Made by a program: the position numbers and the translations under genes. A stretch of 64,000 nt of DNA from CBDFKY01 sp965248995 (GTDB lineage Bacteria; Pseudomonadota; Alphaproteobacteria; Rickettsiales; UBA998). Shown one piece after another: positions 43,689-52,896 of the stretch. The stretch spans positions 248,001-312,000 of the forward strand of contig CBDFKY010000006.1 in NCBI GenBank assembly GCA_965248995.1. The letters are read 5' to 3'. Position 1 is the first letter of the stretch, and every line of letters starts with the position of its first letter. Under the pieces are notes generated by a model. It searched no databases. It saw nothing but the letters and a program-made list of their open reading frames with translations, and was not told the DNA's origin.

Positions 43689-44312
43689 TTATGCATGGCG
43701 GGAAGATTGGGTGCAGATCAGTTTGGTGCGGCTTCTTACGTTGGCGAAGCTCTGACGTCCTTCGGTAAAAAACATCGGGACGACGAGCAGGCACAGCGTA
43801 AAGACTTTTCCGCCTGAGAGCAGGATGCCCAGTATTCCGCTGATAAAACCGTGGGGATGCACGATATCCGCTTCGGTGAAGCCGCATCCGATGATGAGGA
43901 CGTACCATAGGCGCCTGTCCCAGAAATCGTAAGTGCTGAGGATGCCGTAATAGATCAGGCACTGGCGGAGGGAAGGTTTGTCATCCGTCCCGCTTACCAG
44001 TTTCAATTTTACCAGACGCATGCCCCACGTGGCCTGATGCCTGCCGCGGAACGTGAGCATATAATAGCCGAGGCAGATGAGTTCCCGCAGCGGCTGATAC
44101 AGGTTATAGTTATACGCGGTCTCCGAACGCGGCAGATGCAGGATGCCCTCTGAGATGATGTCGATCAGCAGCATGCCGATGACGTAATCGGCGCTCCACG
44201 CCACGTACCGGCGCAGAATGAAGGTGAGGCCCGAACCGTTGAAATTGCCGTATCGCGCCGTGGACGGGAAAAGACGCTTAAGCGTCAGGGTCAGAGGGGA
44301 GGCGGAGGTCAT
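43689..44312 (-). CDS. RDD family membrane protein
   Basis: 207 residues with about four membrane helices. The family's Arg and two Asp pattern appears as 'LRRYVAWSADYVIGMLLIDI', with 'YYMLTFRGRHQATWGMRLVKLKLV' as the second conserved segment. Transport or envelope role unknown. It lies 2 bp after mutL in the same direction, so possibly co-transcribed. Confidence 0.8.
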   Translation of the reverse strand: MTSASPLTLTLKRLFPSTARYGNFNGSGLTFILRRYVAWSADYVIGMLLIDIISEGILHLPRSETAYNYNLYQPLRELICLGYYMLTFRGRHQATWGMRLVKLKLVSGTDDKPSLRQCLIYYGILSTYDFWDRRLWYVLIIGCGFTEADIVHPHGFISGILGILLSGGKVFTLCLLVVPMFFTEGRQSFANVRSRTKLICTQSSRHA

Positions 44313-44314
44313 TC

Positions 44315-46114
44315 TCAGCGTCTCCCGAACAGTTTTTCGATGTCATGGCGCTTCAATTCCACGTACGTCGGGCGGCCGTGGTTGCACTGGCCGGAATGAG
44401 GGGTCGCTTCCATCTGGCGCAGCAGCGCATTCATTTCCGCCGCGTTCAGCGCCCGACCCGCCCGCAAGCTGCCGTGGCATGCCATCGTGCCGCAGATCTC
44501 TTCCAGCCTATCGCGTAGTGCGAGGGCTTCGCCATATTCCGCGAGGTTGTCGGCGAGGTCGCGGATCAATCCCTGCACGTCGCATTCCCCGAGCAGGGCG
44601 GGAATTTCGCGCACGATCACCGTGCCGCCGCCGAAATGCTCACATACCAGGCCCAGCTCCCGCAATTCGTCGCTGTGGGCAAGCAGGCCGTGCGCTTCCG
44701 CCTCGCCCAGCGAGATCACTTCGGGGATCAGGAGCATCTGCCGTTTCACGCCTTCCGCTGCTATTGAGCCTTTCATGCGTTCATAGACCAGCCGCTCGTG
44801 GGCGGCGTGCTGATCGACGATCACCAGACCGTCCGCCGTTTCCGCCACGATATACGTGCCGTGCAGTTGCGCAACAGCGGCGCCGAGAGGATAGGTCGCG
44901 GCAGGCGGGGCCTGTTCGGGTGCGGAAGACGCGGGATGCGCCGGTTCGTAAAACCCCGCGAGCGCCGCCGCCTGATTGGAAGAAACCCCGCGTGCCTGCG
45001 GTTGCCACCCGTAAGTGAAACCGGATGGAGGCAGCACAGACGGAGGGGCGGCATAGGTCGTCGCCGCTCGGAGCGCCATGGCCGCCGTCGTGGTGGAAGC
45101 CTGATGTCCTGCCATCTGCAGCGCCTGCCTTATGCCTCCGACGATGAGGGAACGCACCTGTGCGTTGTCACGAAACCGCACTTCGGCTTTCGCGGGGTGA
45201 ACGTTGACGTCCACTTCCTCACACGGCAGTTCGAAAAACAAGACGCAGACCGGGTGACGGTCGCGGGCGAGGAAATCCTGATACGCTCCTTTGATCGCCC
45301 CAAGCAGCAGCCGGTCACGCACGGGGCGATTATTGACGAACAGATATTGCAGGCCGGAAGTGCCGCGGTTGAAGGTCGGCAGCGCCGCATAGCCGGTCAT
45401 CCGGCAGCCTTCGCGCTCCACCTGCAGTTCCAGGGCGTTTTCCGCGAAATCCTGCCCCATGATGCGGGCCAGGCGCGGCAGGCGGCCGTTGAGCATATCC
45501 GCCGTCTCCGCCGGAAGCTGCAGGCGGCTTTTGCCGTCGTGGCTCAGCGTAAAATGCGTGCCCGCATGTGCCATCGCCAGCCGTTTGACGATATCGAGCG
45601 CGGCGCCCAGTTCCGAGATTTCGGATTTGAGAAATTTCAGGCGGGCAGGGGTAGCGTGGAACAGTTCCCCCACCACCACCGTCGTGCCGATAGCGCGCGC
45701 CGCTGGGGTGGGTTCGCCTACCTCTCCGGCGTTGACCCGCAGCTGCCAGGCGTGCTCGGCGTCCGCGGTGCGGCTGGTCAGGCTCAGGCGGCTTACCGAC
45801 GCGATGCTCGGCAGCGCTTCGCCCCGGAAACCGAGATGGGCGATGCGGACCAGATCATCGTCCGGCAGTTTAGAGGTGGCGTGGCGGGTGAGGGCGAGCG
45901 GCAGTTCGGCAGCGCTCATTCCCGACCCGTTATCCGCCACGGAAATACAGCGCCTGCCGCCTTCTTCCAGCAGGATGTCAATCCGCGTCGCCTGTGCATC
46001 CAGCGCGTTTTCCACCAGTTCCTTCAATGCGGAAGCGGGCCGCTCGATCACCTCTCCCGCCGCGATGCGGTTGATCAGCCGGGTCGGGAGAATGCGGAGT
46101 TTGGAGTGGGTCAT
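44315..46114 (-). CDS. mutL: DNA mismatch repair protein MutL
   Basis: Coordinates mismatch repair. 599 residues from ATG 46114 ('MTHSKLRILPTRLINRIAAG'); an upstream in-frame ATG at 46153 adds 13 unlikely residues and overlaps the terminator. GHKL ATPase motifs 'ELVENALDAQ', 'DNGSGM', 'GFRGEALPSIASV' are intact. The C-terminal domain carries DQHAAHERLVYE (DQHAxxExxxxE endonuclease motif) and 'CNHGRPT', so this MutL should nick DNA itself, as expected without MutH. Confidence 0.96.
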   Translation of the reverse strand: MTHSKLRILPTRLINRIAAGEVIERPASALKELVENALDAQATRIDILLEEGGRRCISVADNGSGMSAAELPLALTRHATSKLPDDDLVRIAHLGFRGEALPSIASVSRLSLTSRTADAEHAWQLRVNAGEVGEPTPAARAIGTTVVVGELFHATPARLKFLKSEISELGAALDIVKRLAMAHAGTHFTLSHDGKSRLQLPAETADMLNGRLPRLARIMGQDFAENALELQVEREGCRMTGYAALPTFNRGTSGLQYLFVNNRPVRDRLLLGAIKGAYQDFLARDRHPVCVLFFELPCEEVDVNVHPAKAEVRFRDNAQVRSLIVGGIRQALQMAGHQASTTTAAMALRAATTYAAPPSVLPPSGFTYGWQPQARGVSSNQAAALAGFYEPAHPASSAPEQAPPAATYPLGAAVAQLHGTYIVAETADGLVIVDQHAAHERLVYERMKGSIAAEGVKRQMLLIPEVISLGEAEAHGLLAHSDELRELGLVCEHFGGGTVIVREIPALLGECDVQGLIRDLADNLAEYGEALALRDRLEEICGTMACHGSLRAGRALNAAEMNALLRQMEATPHSGQCNHGRPTYVELKRHDIEKLFGRR

Positions 46115-46140
46115 GATCGGGTGATTATAGGGGTGCGCAT

Positions 46141-46177
46141 AAAAAAAGGCCATAGTCTATCCGGGGAAGACTATGGC
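46141..46177 (-). terminator. Rho-independent terminator
   Basis: On the minus strand: stem GCCATAGTCT / AGACTATGGC (46149-46177, perfect with the sequence GCCATAGTCTTCCCCGGATA on one side) followed by seven T (46141-46147). It directly follows the stop of the 115-residue secreted protein gene at 46178. Confidence 0.9.
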
Positions 46178-46525
46178 TTAATAGGAGCCTGGAACGTTGC
46201 GCCGCCAGCGGGTATTGGAACCCGTCCGGTTTTTCTCCGTCCGCAGGTCACACAGAACTCCGTTATTTCCTACCTGGCGCACGTTTTGCTCCCAGTAGTA
46301 AATGATCTGCTCCTCGTATTCGATATAATTGACACCCAGAATCTTTACAGGACGCGTATTTTTCGTGCGAACCCAACCGCTATTGGTTGAATGTCCGTCG
46401 CCGGGGATCCGCACTGTATGAGTTTTCTGGCACGCGGATTGCGCTTGTGCGGCTGATGGCGTCATAGAGATTGCACTTCCTCCCAGAACAAAGGGAAGAA
46501 GGCACCACGATAATAGACTGCGCAT
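46178..46525 (-). CDS. Small secreted protein of unknown function
   Basis: 115 residues with a signal peptide (about 1-29, 'PSAAQAQS'). The mature part is basic, with two Cys (in 'SACQK' and 'VLCDL') that could form a disulfide, and aromatic residues ('NYIEYEEQIIYYWEQN'). No family recognised. A strong terminator follows the stop, showing a self-contained transcript. Confidence 0.65.
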   Translation of the reverse strand: MRSLLSWCLLPFVLGGSAISMTPSAAQAQSACQKTHTVRIPGDGHSTNSGWVRTKNTRPVKILGVNYIEYEEQIIYYWEQNVRQVGNNGVLCDLRTEKNRTGSNTRWRRNVPGSY

Positions 46526-46609
46526 ATATATGCTTTAGACGAAAGGACTACGACTAATTTACGTTATGTTTACAGTGCTTACAATAACATTATAGCGTCA
46601 GTCAGGATA

Positions 46610-47731
46610 CTAACGATTGCCTGCAGTGCTCTGCTCTTTCGACGAAGGTTCCTGCAAGTAGCCGCGCCATTCCTGATGCTTCACCGATTTCGGCAGAGGC
46701 TTCGCCGGGTCATAGGGCAGTTCCTCCTGATTGATTCTCCTGGCGAGCGCTGTATTCTTCTGTTTGTACTGTTCGACGATCTGCGTCAGGGTCGGCTTGA
46801 AAAATGCGGGATGCTGCAGCGCCGGTTGTTCCAGCAGTGCGCCGATTTCCGCTACATGCGCCTTGAATTCCGCTTGTGCTCTGGTGGCGCCGCTCACGCT
46901 GATCCGGCCCTGGCCGTGGGCCGCAACGATGTTAGGGGCCTGATCTCCCATATCCTTGTAAATATCCTTGAAATCCGTATCGTTGGCGATCTGCACCGCT
47001 CGTCCGAGAGCAACACCTATTTTTTCCATCATCCGCACTGTATCAGGCTCTGCTCCTGCCGAGAGCGCACCGGCCCGCGTGATGTAACGGGCGAAATCCG
47101 CCACCTTGGTATTGTGGCATTTATACACCTGCTCCATGCTCTGCGCGTCGGTGAGCTCGCTGATTTTCTGCTTGAATTGCAACCCGTGCAGCGCGTTCAC
47201 GGTAGCGCTATCCAGCCCCTCGATCAGATCCAGCCTCGTTTCCGCGGGGAGGGTGGTGGTGCGTATGGCATCATTGGAAAATGCATGGATCACACCTTCA
47301 AACACCGAAGCGCTGGCCGGTCCGAACTTATGCCAGATGGCCGCACCGTTCCTGCGTACCGTATCGTTGTCGAACTGGGGATAGTCGTCCACCATTTCGA
47401 TCATGGCATAACGCGTGAATGCGGCAACCGAAAGGTTGGTGATGTTTTTCAGCGCTTCCGGCGTGTCCGCCCCGCCTGCCAGGCGATGCGACTGCAGCAG
47501 GATCCAGGATTGCAAATCATACCCGCGCGTGTCCAGAAGCCCTTCCGCCATTTCCATGATCCGCGTTTTATCCGTCTGATCCAAAGTGCCGCCGATCAGC
47601 TTCCCTTTTTCGATGACGCGGTCGATATAGAATTCCAGTTCCGAGAGGAACGCGTTTGCGGTATATTCTTTAAAAACATCAATTTTTTTAAAATCGGAAG
47701 GTTTTAAAGCAGGAACAGGATGTGTTGTCAT
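46610..47731 (-). CDS. Divergent trans-isoprenyl-diphosphate-synthase-like protein
   Basis: 373 residues. The central region follows the polyprenyl synthetase plan: 'IEMVDDYPQFDNDTVRRNG' (about 112-129) matches the first Asp-rich motif DDxxxxD plus Arg-Arg; 'NDAIRTTT' and 'LHGLQFKQKISEL' follow; 'YKCHNTKVADFARYITRAGALSAGAEPD' (about 203-230) matches the 'KTgaL...lGailaGA' helix; 'LGRAVQIANDTDFKDIYKD' (about 242-260) matches 'lGlaFQixDDilD', but the second motif is NDTDF rather than DDxxD, and the N-terminal GGKRxRP substrate motif is missing. It may therefore be catalytically altered or inactive. The N- and C-terminal extensions (C-term Gln/Lys/Ser-rich) are unusual. It stands alone in lower-GC DNA. 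Confidence 0.6.
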   Translation of the reverse strand: MTTHPVPALKPSDFKKIDVFKEYTANAFLSELEFYIDRVIEKGKLIGGTLDQTDKTRIMEMAEGLLDTRGYDLQSWILLQSHRLAGGADTPEALKNITNLSVAAFTRYAMIEMVDDYPQFDNDTVRRNGAAIWHKFGPASASVFEGVIHAFSNDAIRTTTLPAETRLDLIEGLDSATVNALHGLQFKQKISELTDAQSMEQVYKCHNTKVADFARYITRAGALSAGAEPDTVRMMEKIGVALGRAVQIANDTDFKDIYKDMGDQAPNIVAAHGQGRISVSGATRAQAEFKAHVAEIGALLEQPALQHPAFFKPTLTQIVEQYKQKNTALARRINQEELPYDPAKPLPKSVKHQEWRGYLQEPSSKEQSTAGNR

Positions 47732-47834
47732 AACTAAACCTGTGGACAGAGTTTTTTAAGCTTTAATTAAAAATTAATCATAATTCAAGCGTTATTATAC
47801 AACTTCCCTGTTTCATCCGAGCTGAATCAAATGG

Positions 47835-47951
47835 TATAGTCATTCCGATTAAAAACTGTACGGTTTTAATCGGATAAAATGACTATAACCCTATAATTTA
47901 TAGTGTTTTTAACCGAAAATTTTCGTACGAAAATTATTCGGAAACACTATA
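47835..47951. mobile_element. MITE-like double-hairpin element, copy 3
   Basis: 117 bp, two differences from copy 2 (CCG to CTG in hairpin 1; one in the spacer). TA flanks both ends. It lies 2 bp beyond the cimA stop codon, so it provides the immediate 3' flank of that gene; its hairpins could act in ending the cimA transcript. Confidence 0.85.
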
Positions 47952-47953
47952 TA

Positions 47954-49534
47954 TCATCTGCGTTTAAGCAGCATATAGGTAATCGCATCGTGCAGCGCGT
48001 TGTAAGATGCGTCGATGACGTTCGGGGAGACGCCGATGGTGTTCCAACGGTTCCCCTCGCCGTCGGCGCTCTCGATCATGACGCGAGTGACGGCGGCGGT
48101 CGCCTGTTTGGGGGAGAGGATGCGCACTTTGTAATCCGTCAGCCGCATGGCTTCCAGCGCGGGGTAGCGGGTGATGAGCGCGGTGCGCAGCGCACCGTCA
48201 AGCGCGTTGACCGGGCCGTTGCCTTCTCCCACCGTCATGATCCGTTCACCGTCGACCACCAGCTTGATGGTCGCTTCCGAAAGCGTCACTATCTCGTGCA
48301 GGGCATTCCAGCGCCTCTCATCCAGTACGCGGAAACTGTCCATCTCGAAGAAGGTGGGCAGGCCGCCGATCAGGCGGCGGGCGAGCAGTTCGAAGCTGGC
48401 GTCCGCCCCTTCATACGCATATCCGTCGGTCTCACGTTCCTTGACGATGCGCACCAGTTCCGCCACTTTCGGATCATCGGGCGCGATATCCATCCCGAAA
48501 TCCTGCAGGCGTGAGACGATGTTGGAACGCCCCGCCTTGTCCGAAATCAGGATATGCCGGACGTTACCGACCGTCTCCGGCGGGATATGTTCGTAGGAGG
48601 CGGTGCTTTTTGCCATCGCCGAGACGTGCAGGCCGCCTTTATGCGCGAACGCCGCCGCTCCCACGTAAGGCGCGTGCGGATTGGGGGCGCGGTCGAGCTT
48701 TTCATCCATCGTGCGGGACAGGCGGCAGAGACCTTTCAGCCCTTCGTCCGATACGCCCGTTTTGTACCCCAGTTTCAGCATCAGGGTAGGAAGGATGGCG
48801 ATCAGGTCGGCATTGCCGCAGCGCTCACCGATCCCGTTCATCGTGCCCTGTACCTGCCGCACGCCGGCACGTACCGCAGCGATGGAATTGGCGACGGCGT
48901 GGCCCGTATCGTTATGGGCGTGGATGCCGAGCCGGTCGCCGTGGATTTCCTTTGCCACCTGGGCGACGATGGCGTCGATTTCATGCGGGAGGCTGCCGCC
49001 ATTGGTATCACACAGGACGATCCACCGTGCTCCCGCCATGTAGGCGGCCCGGATCATGCGCAGGGCGACGGTGGGATTGTGTTTGAATCCGTCGAAGAAA
49101 TGCTCGGCGTCGAAAATCACTTCTTTTTGCGAGGCCGTTGCATGGGCGATGGATTCACCGATCATCGCCTCGTTTTCGTCGAACGAAATTTCCAGCGCCT
49201 TTTCGATATGGAAATCCCACGTCTTGCCGACGAGGCACAGGCTGCCGACCGTTTGGTTGATCAGCGCGCTCAGGCCCGGATCGTTGGAAGCGGAATAGCC
49301 TGAGCGTCTCGTCATGCCGAAGGCGGTCAGTTTCGCGCGGGTCATGCTGGGGGGCGTTTCGAAAAACGCATCATCCCGGGGATTGGCGCCCGGCCAGCCG
49401 CCTTCGATATAATCGATGCCGAAACGGTCCAGCGCGCGAGCGATACTTAATTTGTCGGCAACGGTGAAATCCACTCCCCGCATCTGCGAACCATCGCGCA
49501 GCGTCGAGTCATACAGGGTAACGTAATCCGTCAC
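47954..49534 (-). CDS. cimA: (R)-citramalate synthase
   Basis: 526 residues. HMGL-like TIM barrel ('LYDSTLRDGSQMRGVDF', 'YIEGGWPGANPRD', 'LCDTNGGSLPHEI', 'GIHAHNDTGHAVANSIAAV', 'QGTMNGIGERCGNADL') plus a C-terminal LeuA-type regulatory domain. The 'EGGWPGANPxD' and Thr/Leu pattern are those of citramalate synthase (pyruvate route to isoleucine) rather than 2-isopropylmalate synthase. GTG start, immediately after the cytochrome c stop; the 3' end abuts MITE copy 3. Confidence 0.94.
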   Translation of the reverse strand: MTDYVTLYDSTLRDGSQMRGVDFTVADKLSIARALDRFGIDYIEGGWPGANPRDDAFFETPPSMTRAKLTAFGMTRRSGYSASNDPGLSALINQTVGSLCLVGKTWDFHIEKALEISFDENEAMIGESIAHATASQKEVIFDAEHFFDGFKHNPTVALRMIRAAYMAGARWIVLCDTNGGSLPHEIDAIVAQVAKEIHGDRLGIHAHNDTGHAVANSIAAVRAGVRQVQGTMNGIGERCGNADLIAILPTLMLKLGYKTGVSDEGLKGLCRLSRTMDEKLDRAPNPHAPYVGAAAFAHKGGLHVSAMAKSTASYEHIPPETVGNVRHILISDKAGRSNIVSRLQDFGMDIAPDDPKVAELVRIVKERETDGYAYEGADASFELLARRLIGGLPTFFEMDSFRVLDERRWNALHEIVTLSEATIKLVVDGERIMTVGEGNGPVNALDGALRTALITRYPALEAMRLTDYKVRILSPKQATAAVTRVMIESADGEGNRWNTIGVSPNVIDASYNALHDAITYMLLKRR

Positions 49535-49535
49535 A

Positions 49536-50327
49536 TCAGTGGGCCTTCGCCGCGCCTTCGGGCGTTTTGGCGGTATTAGGAGCGGCCTGCACGGGTGCGG
49601 CCTGCGTAGGTGTGGCCTGCGTAGGTGCGGCCTTCGCTGGAGCCGCTTCTGTCGGAGCGGCCGCTTTTGCGGTGGTTTTCCCCCCGGAATCGGGGCTGCC
49701 GGGGTTGGTTCCCGGTTTGCCGGAGGGAGCGGTTTTCTCGCCCGTCGCCGCTTTTTCCGGTTCCGCAGGTTTCGGTGCGGGAAGGGGTTTCGGGCTATCG
49801 CTCAGCGAATGCAGGTAGAGAATCAGCGAGGCGCGGTCTTCCGGTTTTTTCATGCCGGCAAAGGCCATTTTGGTACCCGGCACATAGTCTTTCGGTTTCG
49901 TGATGAACTGGGAAATGCTCTGCACGTCCCACGTTCCCTTGAACGACGCCATCGCGTTGGAATAGCTGTAATCCTTCCGGTGGGCGTGCGGGCCGTCGAC
50001 GACGCCGTACAGGTTCGGGCCGATCTTGTTGGATTCGCCCTTGCCCAGGCTGTGACATGCCTGGCAGGCCTTGCTGAGCGCCTCACCTTTCTCCACCGTC
50101 GCCTTGGCGAAATACGACGCGATGTCCACCGGTTTAGCCGCTGCCGTGCTGCCGCCACCACCGGTGTCCGTGTCGCTCACCTCGATCTGGTAGCCGCGTT
50201 TTTCGGGGGTTTTATGCCCTTCTTCCTCACCGACATACAGCCCGTCGACCACCAGGCTCGCCACCATCGCGGTCATGCCCGCCAGTAATATCGCCGCCGC
50301 TATTTTGTTTAATTCGAACCCGTCCAT
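49536..50327 (-). CDS. Membrane-anchored cytochrome c (CycM-like)
   Basis: 263 residues: uncleaved N-terminal anchor (about 8-30), then one class I cytochrome c domain with heme site CQACH (88-92) and axial Met in 'GTKMAFAGM', ending at 'LILYLHSLSD'. Such proteins pass electrons from the bc1 complex to cytochrome oxidase. After residue 180 a long Ala/Pro/Thr/Lys tail of imperfect repeats ('PTQATPTQAAPVQAAP') extends it well beyond the usual length of about 180; the DNA there (49565-49680) is a short tandem repeat. Confidence 0.93.
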   Translation of the reverse strand: MDGFELNKIAAAILLAGMTAMVASLVVDGLYVGEEEGHKTPEKRGYQIEVSDTDTGGGGSTAAAKPVDIASYFAKATVEKGEALSKACQACHSLGKGESNKIGPNLYGVVDGPHAHRKDYSYSNAMASFKGTWDVQSISQFITKPKDYVPGTKMAFAGMKKPEDRASLILYLHSLSDSPKPLPAPKPAEPEKAATGEKTAPSGKPGTNPGSPDSGGKTTAKAAAPTEAAPAKAAPTQATPTQAAPVQAAPNTAKTPEGAAKAH

Positions 50328-50399
50328 GACCGTATGCCTTGCAAAATATCATTCCGTTATTTCTATAATCTCGCTGGCCTTTTGACGCAACCTCAAACT

Positions 50400-50999
50400 C
50401 TATGCCGTACAGATCTCCAGTAACGCAGCCCGTAATTCGCGTATACCTGTACCTTTTTCGCTGGAAGTGACGTATGGGTCGGGCAGGGCGGCGGGGTGCT
50501 TTCGCGCTATTTCCTGCAACTGGGCGAACCGGTCGGTGGCGTGTGCGCCCGTTACCTTGTCCACTTTGGTGAGAACCAGTTGACAGCTGACCGCCGAGGC
50601 GTCCAGCATCGCCATCCATTCCAGATCCTCCGGGCTCGGCGCGTCACGCCGCGCGTCGAGCAACAGGAACACCCGCCGCAGCGTCGGGCGGCCGCATAGA
50701 TAGTCCTTAGTGAGATCGGTCCAGGCGCGTACCTGATGTCTGCTGGTTTTCGCATAGCCGTAGCCCGGCAGGTCCACGAGGATGAATTTCTCCTCGATGC
50801 GGAAAAAATTCAGCTGGCGTGTACGGCCCGGCGTCTGCGACGTACGCGCCAGCGCTTTTCGCCCGACCAGCGCGTTGATGAGGCTGGACTTGCCGACGTT
50901 GGAGCGCCCGCCGAAGGCGATTTCCGGCAGGCTGACGCGGGGGAGCGCCGCTTCGTTATCGGCGCCGGCGATAAATTCGCACCGCTGAAACGAGCTCAT
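50400..50999 (-). CDS. engB: Ribosome biogenesis GTPase EngB/YsxC
   Basis: 199 residues: G1 'GRSNVGKSSLINAL', G3 'DLPGYGYA', G4 'TKVDK', G5 'SSEKG'. Needed for large-subunit assembly. ATG overlaps the yidC stop (ATGA), the usual yidC-engB coupling of alphaproteobacteria; argB, often next, is absent. Confidence 0.96.
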   Translation of the reverse strand: MSSFQRCEFIAGADNEAALPRVSLPEIAFGGRSNVGKSSLINALVGRKALARTSQTPGRTRQLNFFRIEEKFILVDLPGYGYAKTSRHQVRAWTDLTKDYLCGRPTLRRVFLLLDARRDAPSPEDLEWMAMLDASAVSCQLVLTKVDKVTGAHATDRFAQLQEIARKHPAALPDPYVTSSEKGTGIRELRAALLEICTA

Positions 51000-52801
51000 G
51001 GCCGCTGCTTGCCGGCCTTTTTCTTAGGCAGGGGTTTGAAGCGTTTGCCGGTTTCCTTGTCGTAGAGTTTTTCATAGCGCTTCGTAATGAACAGCTGCTG
51101 CGTGATGGAAAGCGTATTGTTCCACGCCCAGTACAGCACCAGCCCCGCCGGAAACGAGGAGAACAGGAAAAGGAACAGGTAGGGCATCGCCATCATCACC
51201 TGCGCCTGCGTGGCATCCGCCGGTTTGGGGTTGAGGCGCTGCTGCAGGATCATGGTGCCCGTCATCAAAAGCGGCAGCACGCCGATATGCAGCAGCGCGG
51301 GCGGATCCCACGGGATCATGCCGAACAGGGTGAAGACGTTGCTCGGATCTTTGGCGGACAGATCCTGAATCCAGCCGTAGAAAGGGGCGTGGCGCATTTC
51401 GATGGTGATGAACAGCACCTTGTATAACGAGAAAAATACCGGCATCTGGATGATAAGCGGCAGGCAGCCCGCCGCCGGGTTGACGCCTTCCTCCTTATAC
51501 ATCAGCATGATTTCCTGATTCATGCGCACCCGGTCGTCCTCATACCGCTCCCGGATTTCCTTCATTTTCGGCATCAGCAGTTTCATCTGCGACATGGAGG
51601 AAAAGGATTTGTTGGCCAGCGGAAACAGCACCGCCTTGACGCAGATGGTCAGCGCCATGATCGCCAGTCCCAGATTGCCCAGATGGATATGCAGGAAGGT
51701 CAGGGCTTCGAAAAACGGGCGGGTCAGGAAGTAGAGCACGCCGAAATCCACCGCGTGATCGAACAGGGTGATATCGTACTTGCTCGCATACGCGTCTAGC
51801 ACGTGCACCAGCTTGGCACCGGCGAAGAAGCGGGTGGTATGTTCCGCCCTCCCGCCGCCCTCGATGCGGATGGGGGCGCCGAGCATATCTACCTGGTAGC
51901 GCAGGTCCTTACCTGAGGCATATTGCTGATACGTGGTTTTGGTGGCGTTCGCCGTGTCCTTGTCCGGGATGAGGGTGGTCAGCCAGTATTTATCGGTGAT
52001 GCCCGCCCAGGCAGGCAGCGCTTCGTCGACGATCTTGCCCTTGCGGACTTCCTCGTAGCGGTATTCGTGCAGGGTCTCGCCGCTCACCCCGAGCAGGCCC
52101 TCATGCAGGATGGCGTATTTCTTCTCATCCACGTTATGGGTGCGGTTGATCAGGCTGTAGGGCGAGACGGTGAGAGCGGTGGCGGCGGTATTGACGATCC
52201 GCGTCTTCACCGTGAACAGATACTGATCGTCGAGCGCGATTTCCTGTTCAAACCGTATGCCCTGCGGATTTACCCAGCTTAAGATGACGGGTGTCTGCGG
52301 CGTCAGGCTCGCTCCACCGGCCTGCCACACCGTCTCGCTGGTGGGCAGAGTGACGCCGTCTCCCGCCCAGCCGAATTCCGCGAAATATCCCGCCGTGTCG
52401 GCATGGGGGGTGAGCAGCACCACTTCGGGGCTATTTTTGGCAAGCGTTTCGCGAAACTGCGCCAGCGTCAGGTCGTCGAGCCGGGCCCCTTTCAGATTGA
52501 TGGAGCCGTGCAGGGTTTCGGAACGGATCGGCAGGCGGGGTGAGGCGGCAAGGGCTTCGACGCGGGTCTGAGCGGGCATTGCGCCTGTCGTATCGGTGGC
52601 CGGTCGCGAGGGGGAGGATTCCGCTGCGAGTTTCGGATGGGCCAGCGATTCCGCTTTTTTTGCGGCTTCCAAACGCAGTGTACGCGGGTTTTCGTAAAAC
52701 AGTTTCCAGCCCAGGATTATCAGCGCCGTCAATACCAAGGCGATAATCAGGTTGCGGTTGTCTTCCTTTGAAGGGGATTGAGACGGGTGCGGAGGAGTCA
52801 T
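50996..52801 (-). CDS. yidC: Membrane protein insertase YidC
   Basis: 601 residues from ATG 52801; a TTG at 52837 is rejected. N-terminal helix ('NLIIALVLTALIILGWKLFY'), a large periplasmic beta domain, then the conserved five-helix core with 'MPVFFSLYKVLFITIEMRHAPFYGWIQDLSAKDP' and 'LVLYWAWNNTLSITQQLFI'. The C-terminus is Lys-rich. It inserts inner-membrane proteins such as respiratory subunits. Confidence 0.96.
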   Translation of the reverse strand: MTPPHPSQSPSKEDNRNLIIALVLTALIILGWKLFYENPRTLRLEAAKKAESLAHPKLAAESSPSRPATDTTGAMPAQTRVEALAASPRLPIRSETLHGSINLKGARLDDLTLAQFRETLAKNSPEVVLLTPHADTAGYFAEFGWAGDGVTLPTSETVWQAGGASLTPQTPVILSWVNPQGIRFEQEIALDDQYLFTVKTRIVNTAATALTVSPYSLINRTHNVDEKKYAILHEGLLGVSGETLHEYRYEEVRKGKIVDEALPAWAGITDKYWLTTLIPDKDTANATKTTYQQYASGKDLRYQVDMLGAPIRIEGGGRAEHTTRFFAGAKLVHVLDAYASKYDITLFDHAVDFGVLYFLTRPFFEALTFLHIHLGNLGLAIMALTICVKAVLFPLANKSFSSMSQMKLLMPKMKEIRERYEDDRVRMNQEIMLMYKEEGVNPAAGCLPLIIQMPVFFSLYKVLFITIEMRHAPFYGWIQDLSAKDPSNVFTLFGMIPWDPPALLHIGVLPLLMTGTMILQQRLNPKPADATQAQVMMAMPYLFLFLFSSFPAGLVLYWAWNNTLSITQQLFITKRYEKLYDKETGKRFKPLPKKKAGKQRP

Positions 52802-52896
52802 ATGCGCGTCTTTTACAGGATTTTGCCACGGAATCAAACAGAAACCGGAAGCCGGAAATCAAAGGGGTATGCTCAAGCGCATAACTTCAGGAAGGT

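Noticed and set aside
43354..43755. Open frame starting inside MITE copy 2 ('MFLTENFRTKIIRKHYI')
   Set aside because: The same start occurs at copy 3 (47903) and the frames then run into unrelated antisense sequence; it comes from the hairpin sequence, not a protein.
42647..47951. CRISPR array made of the three repeats
   Set aside because: Copies are 0.5-4.4 kb apart, 117 bp long and palindromic, with genes between them; no regular spacers or cas genes.
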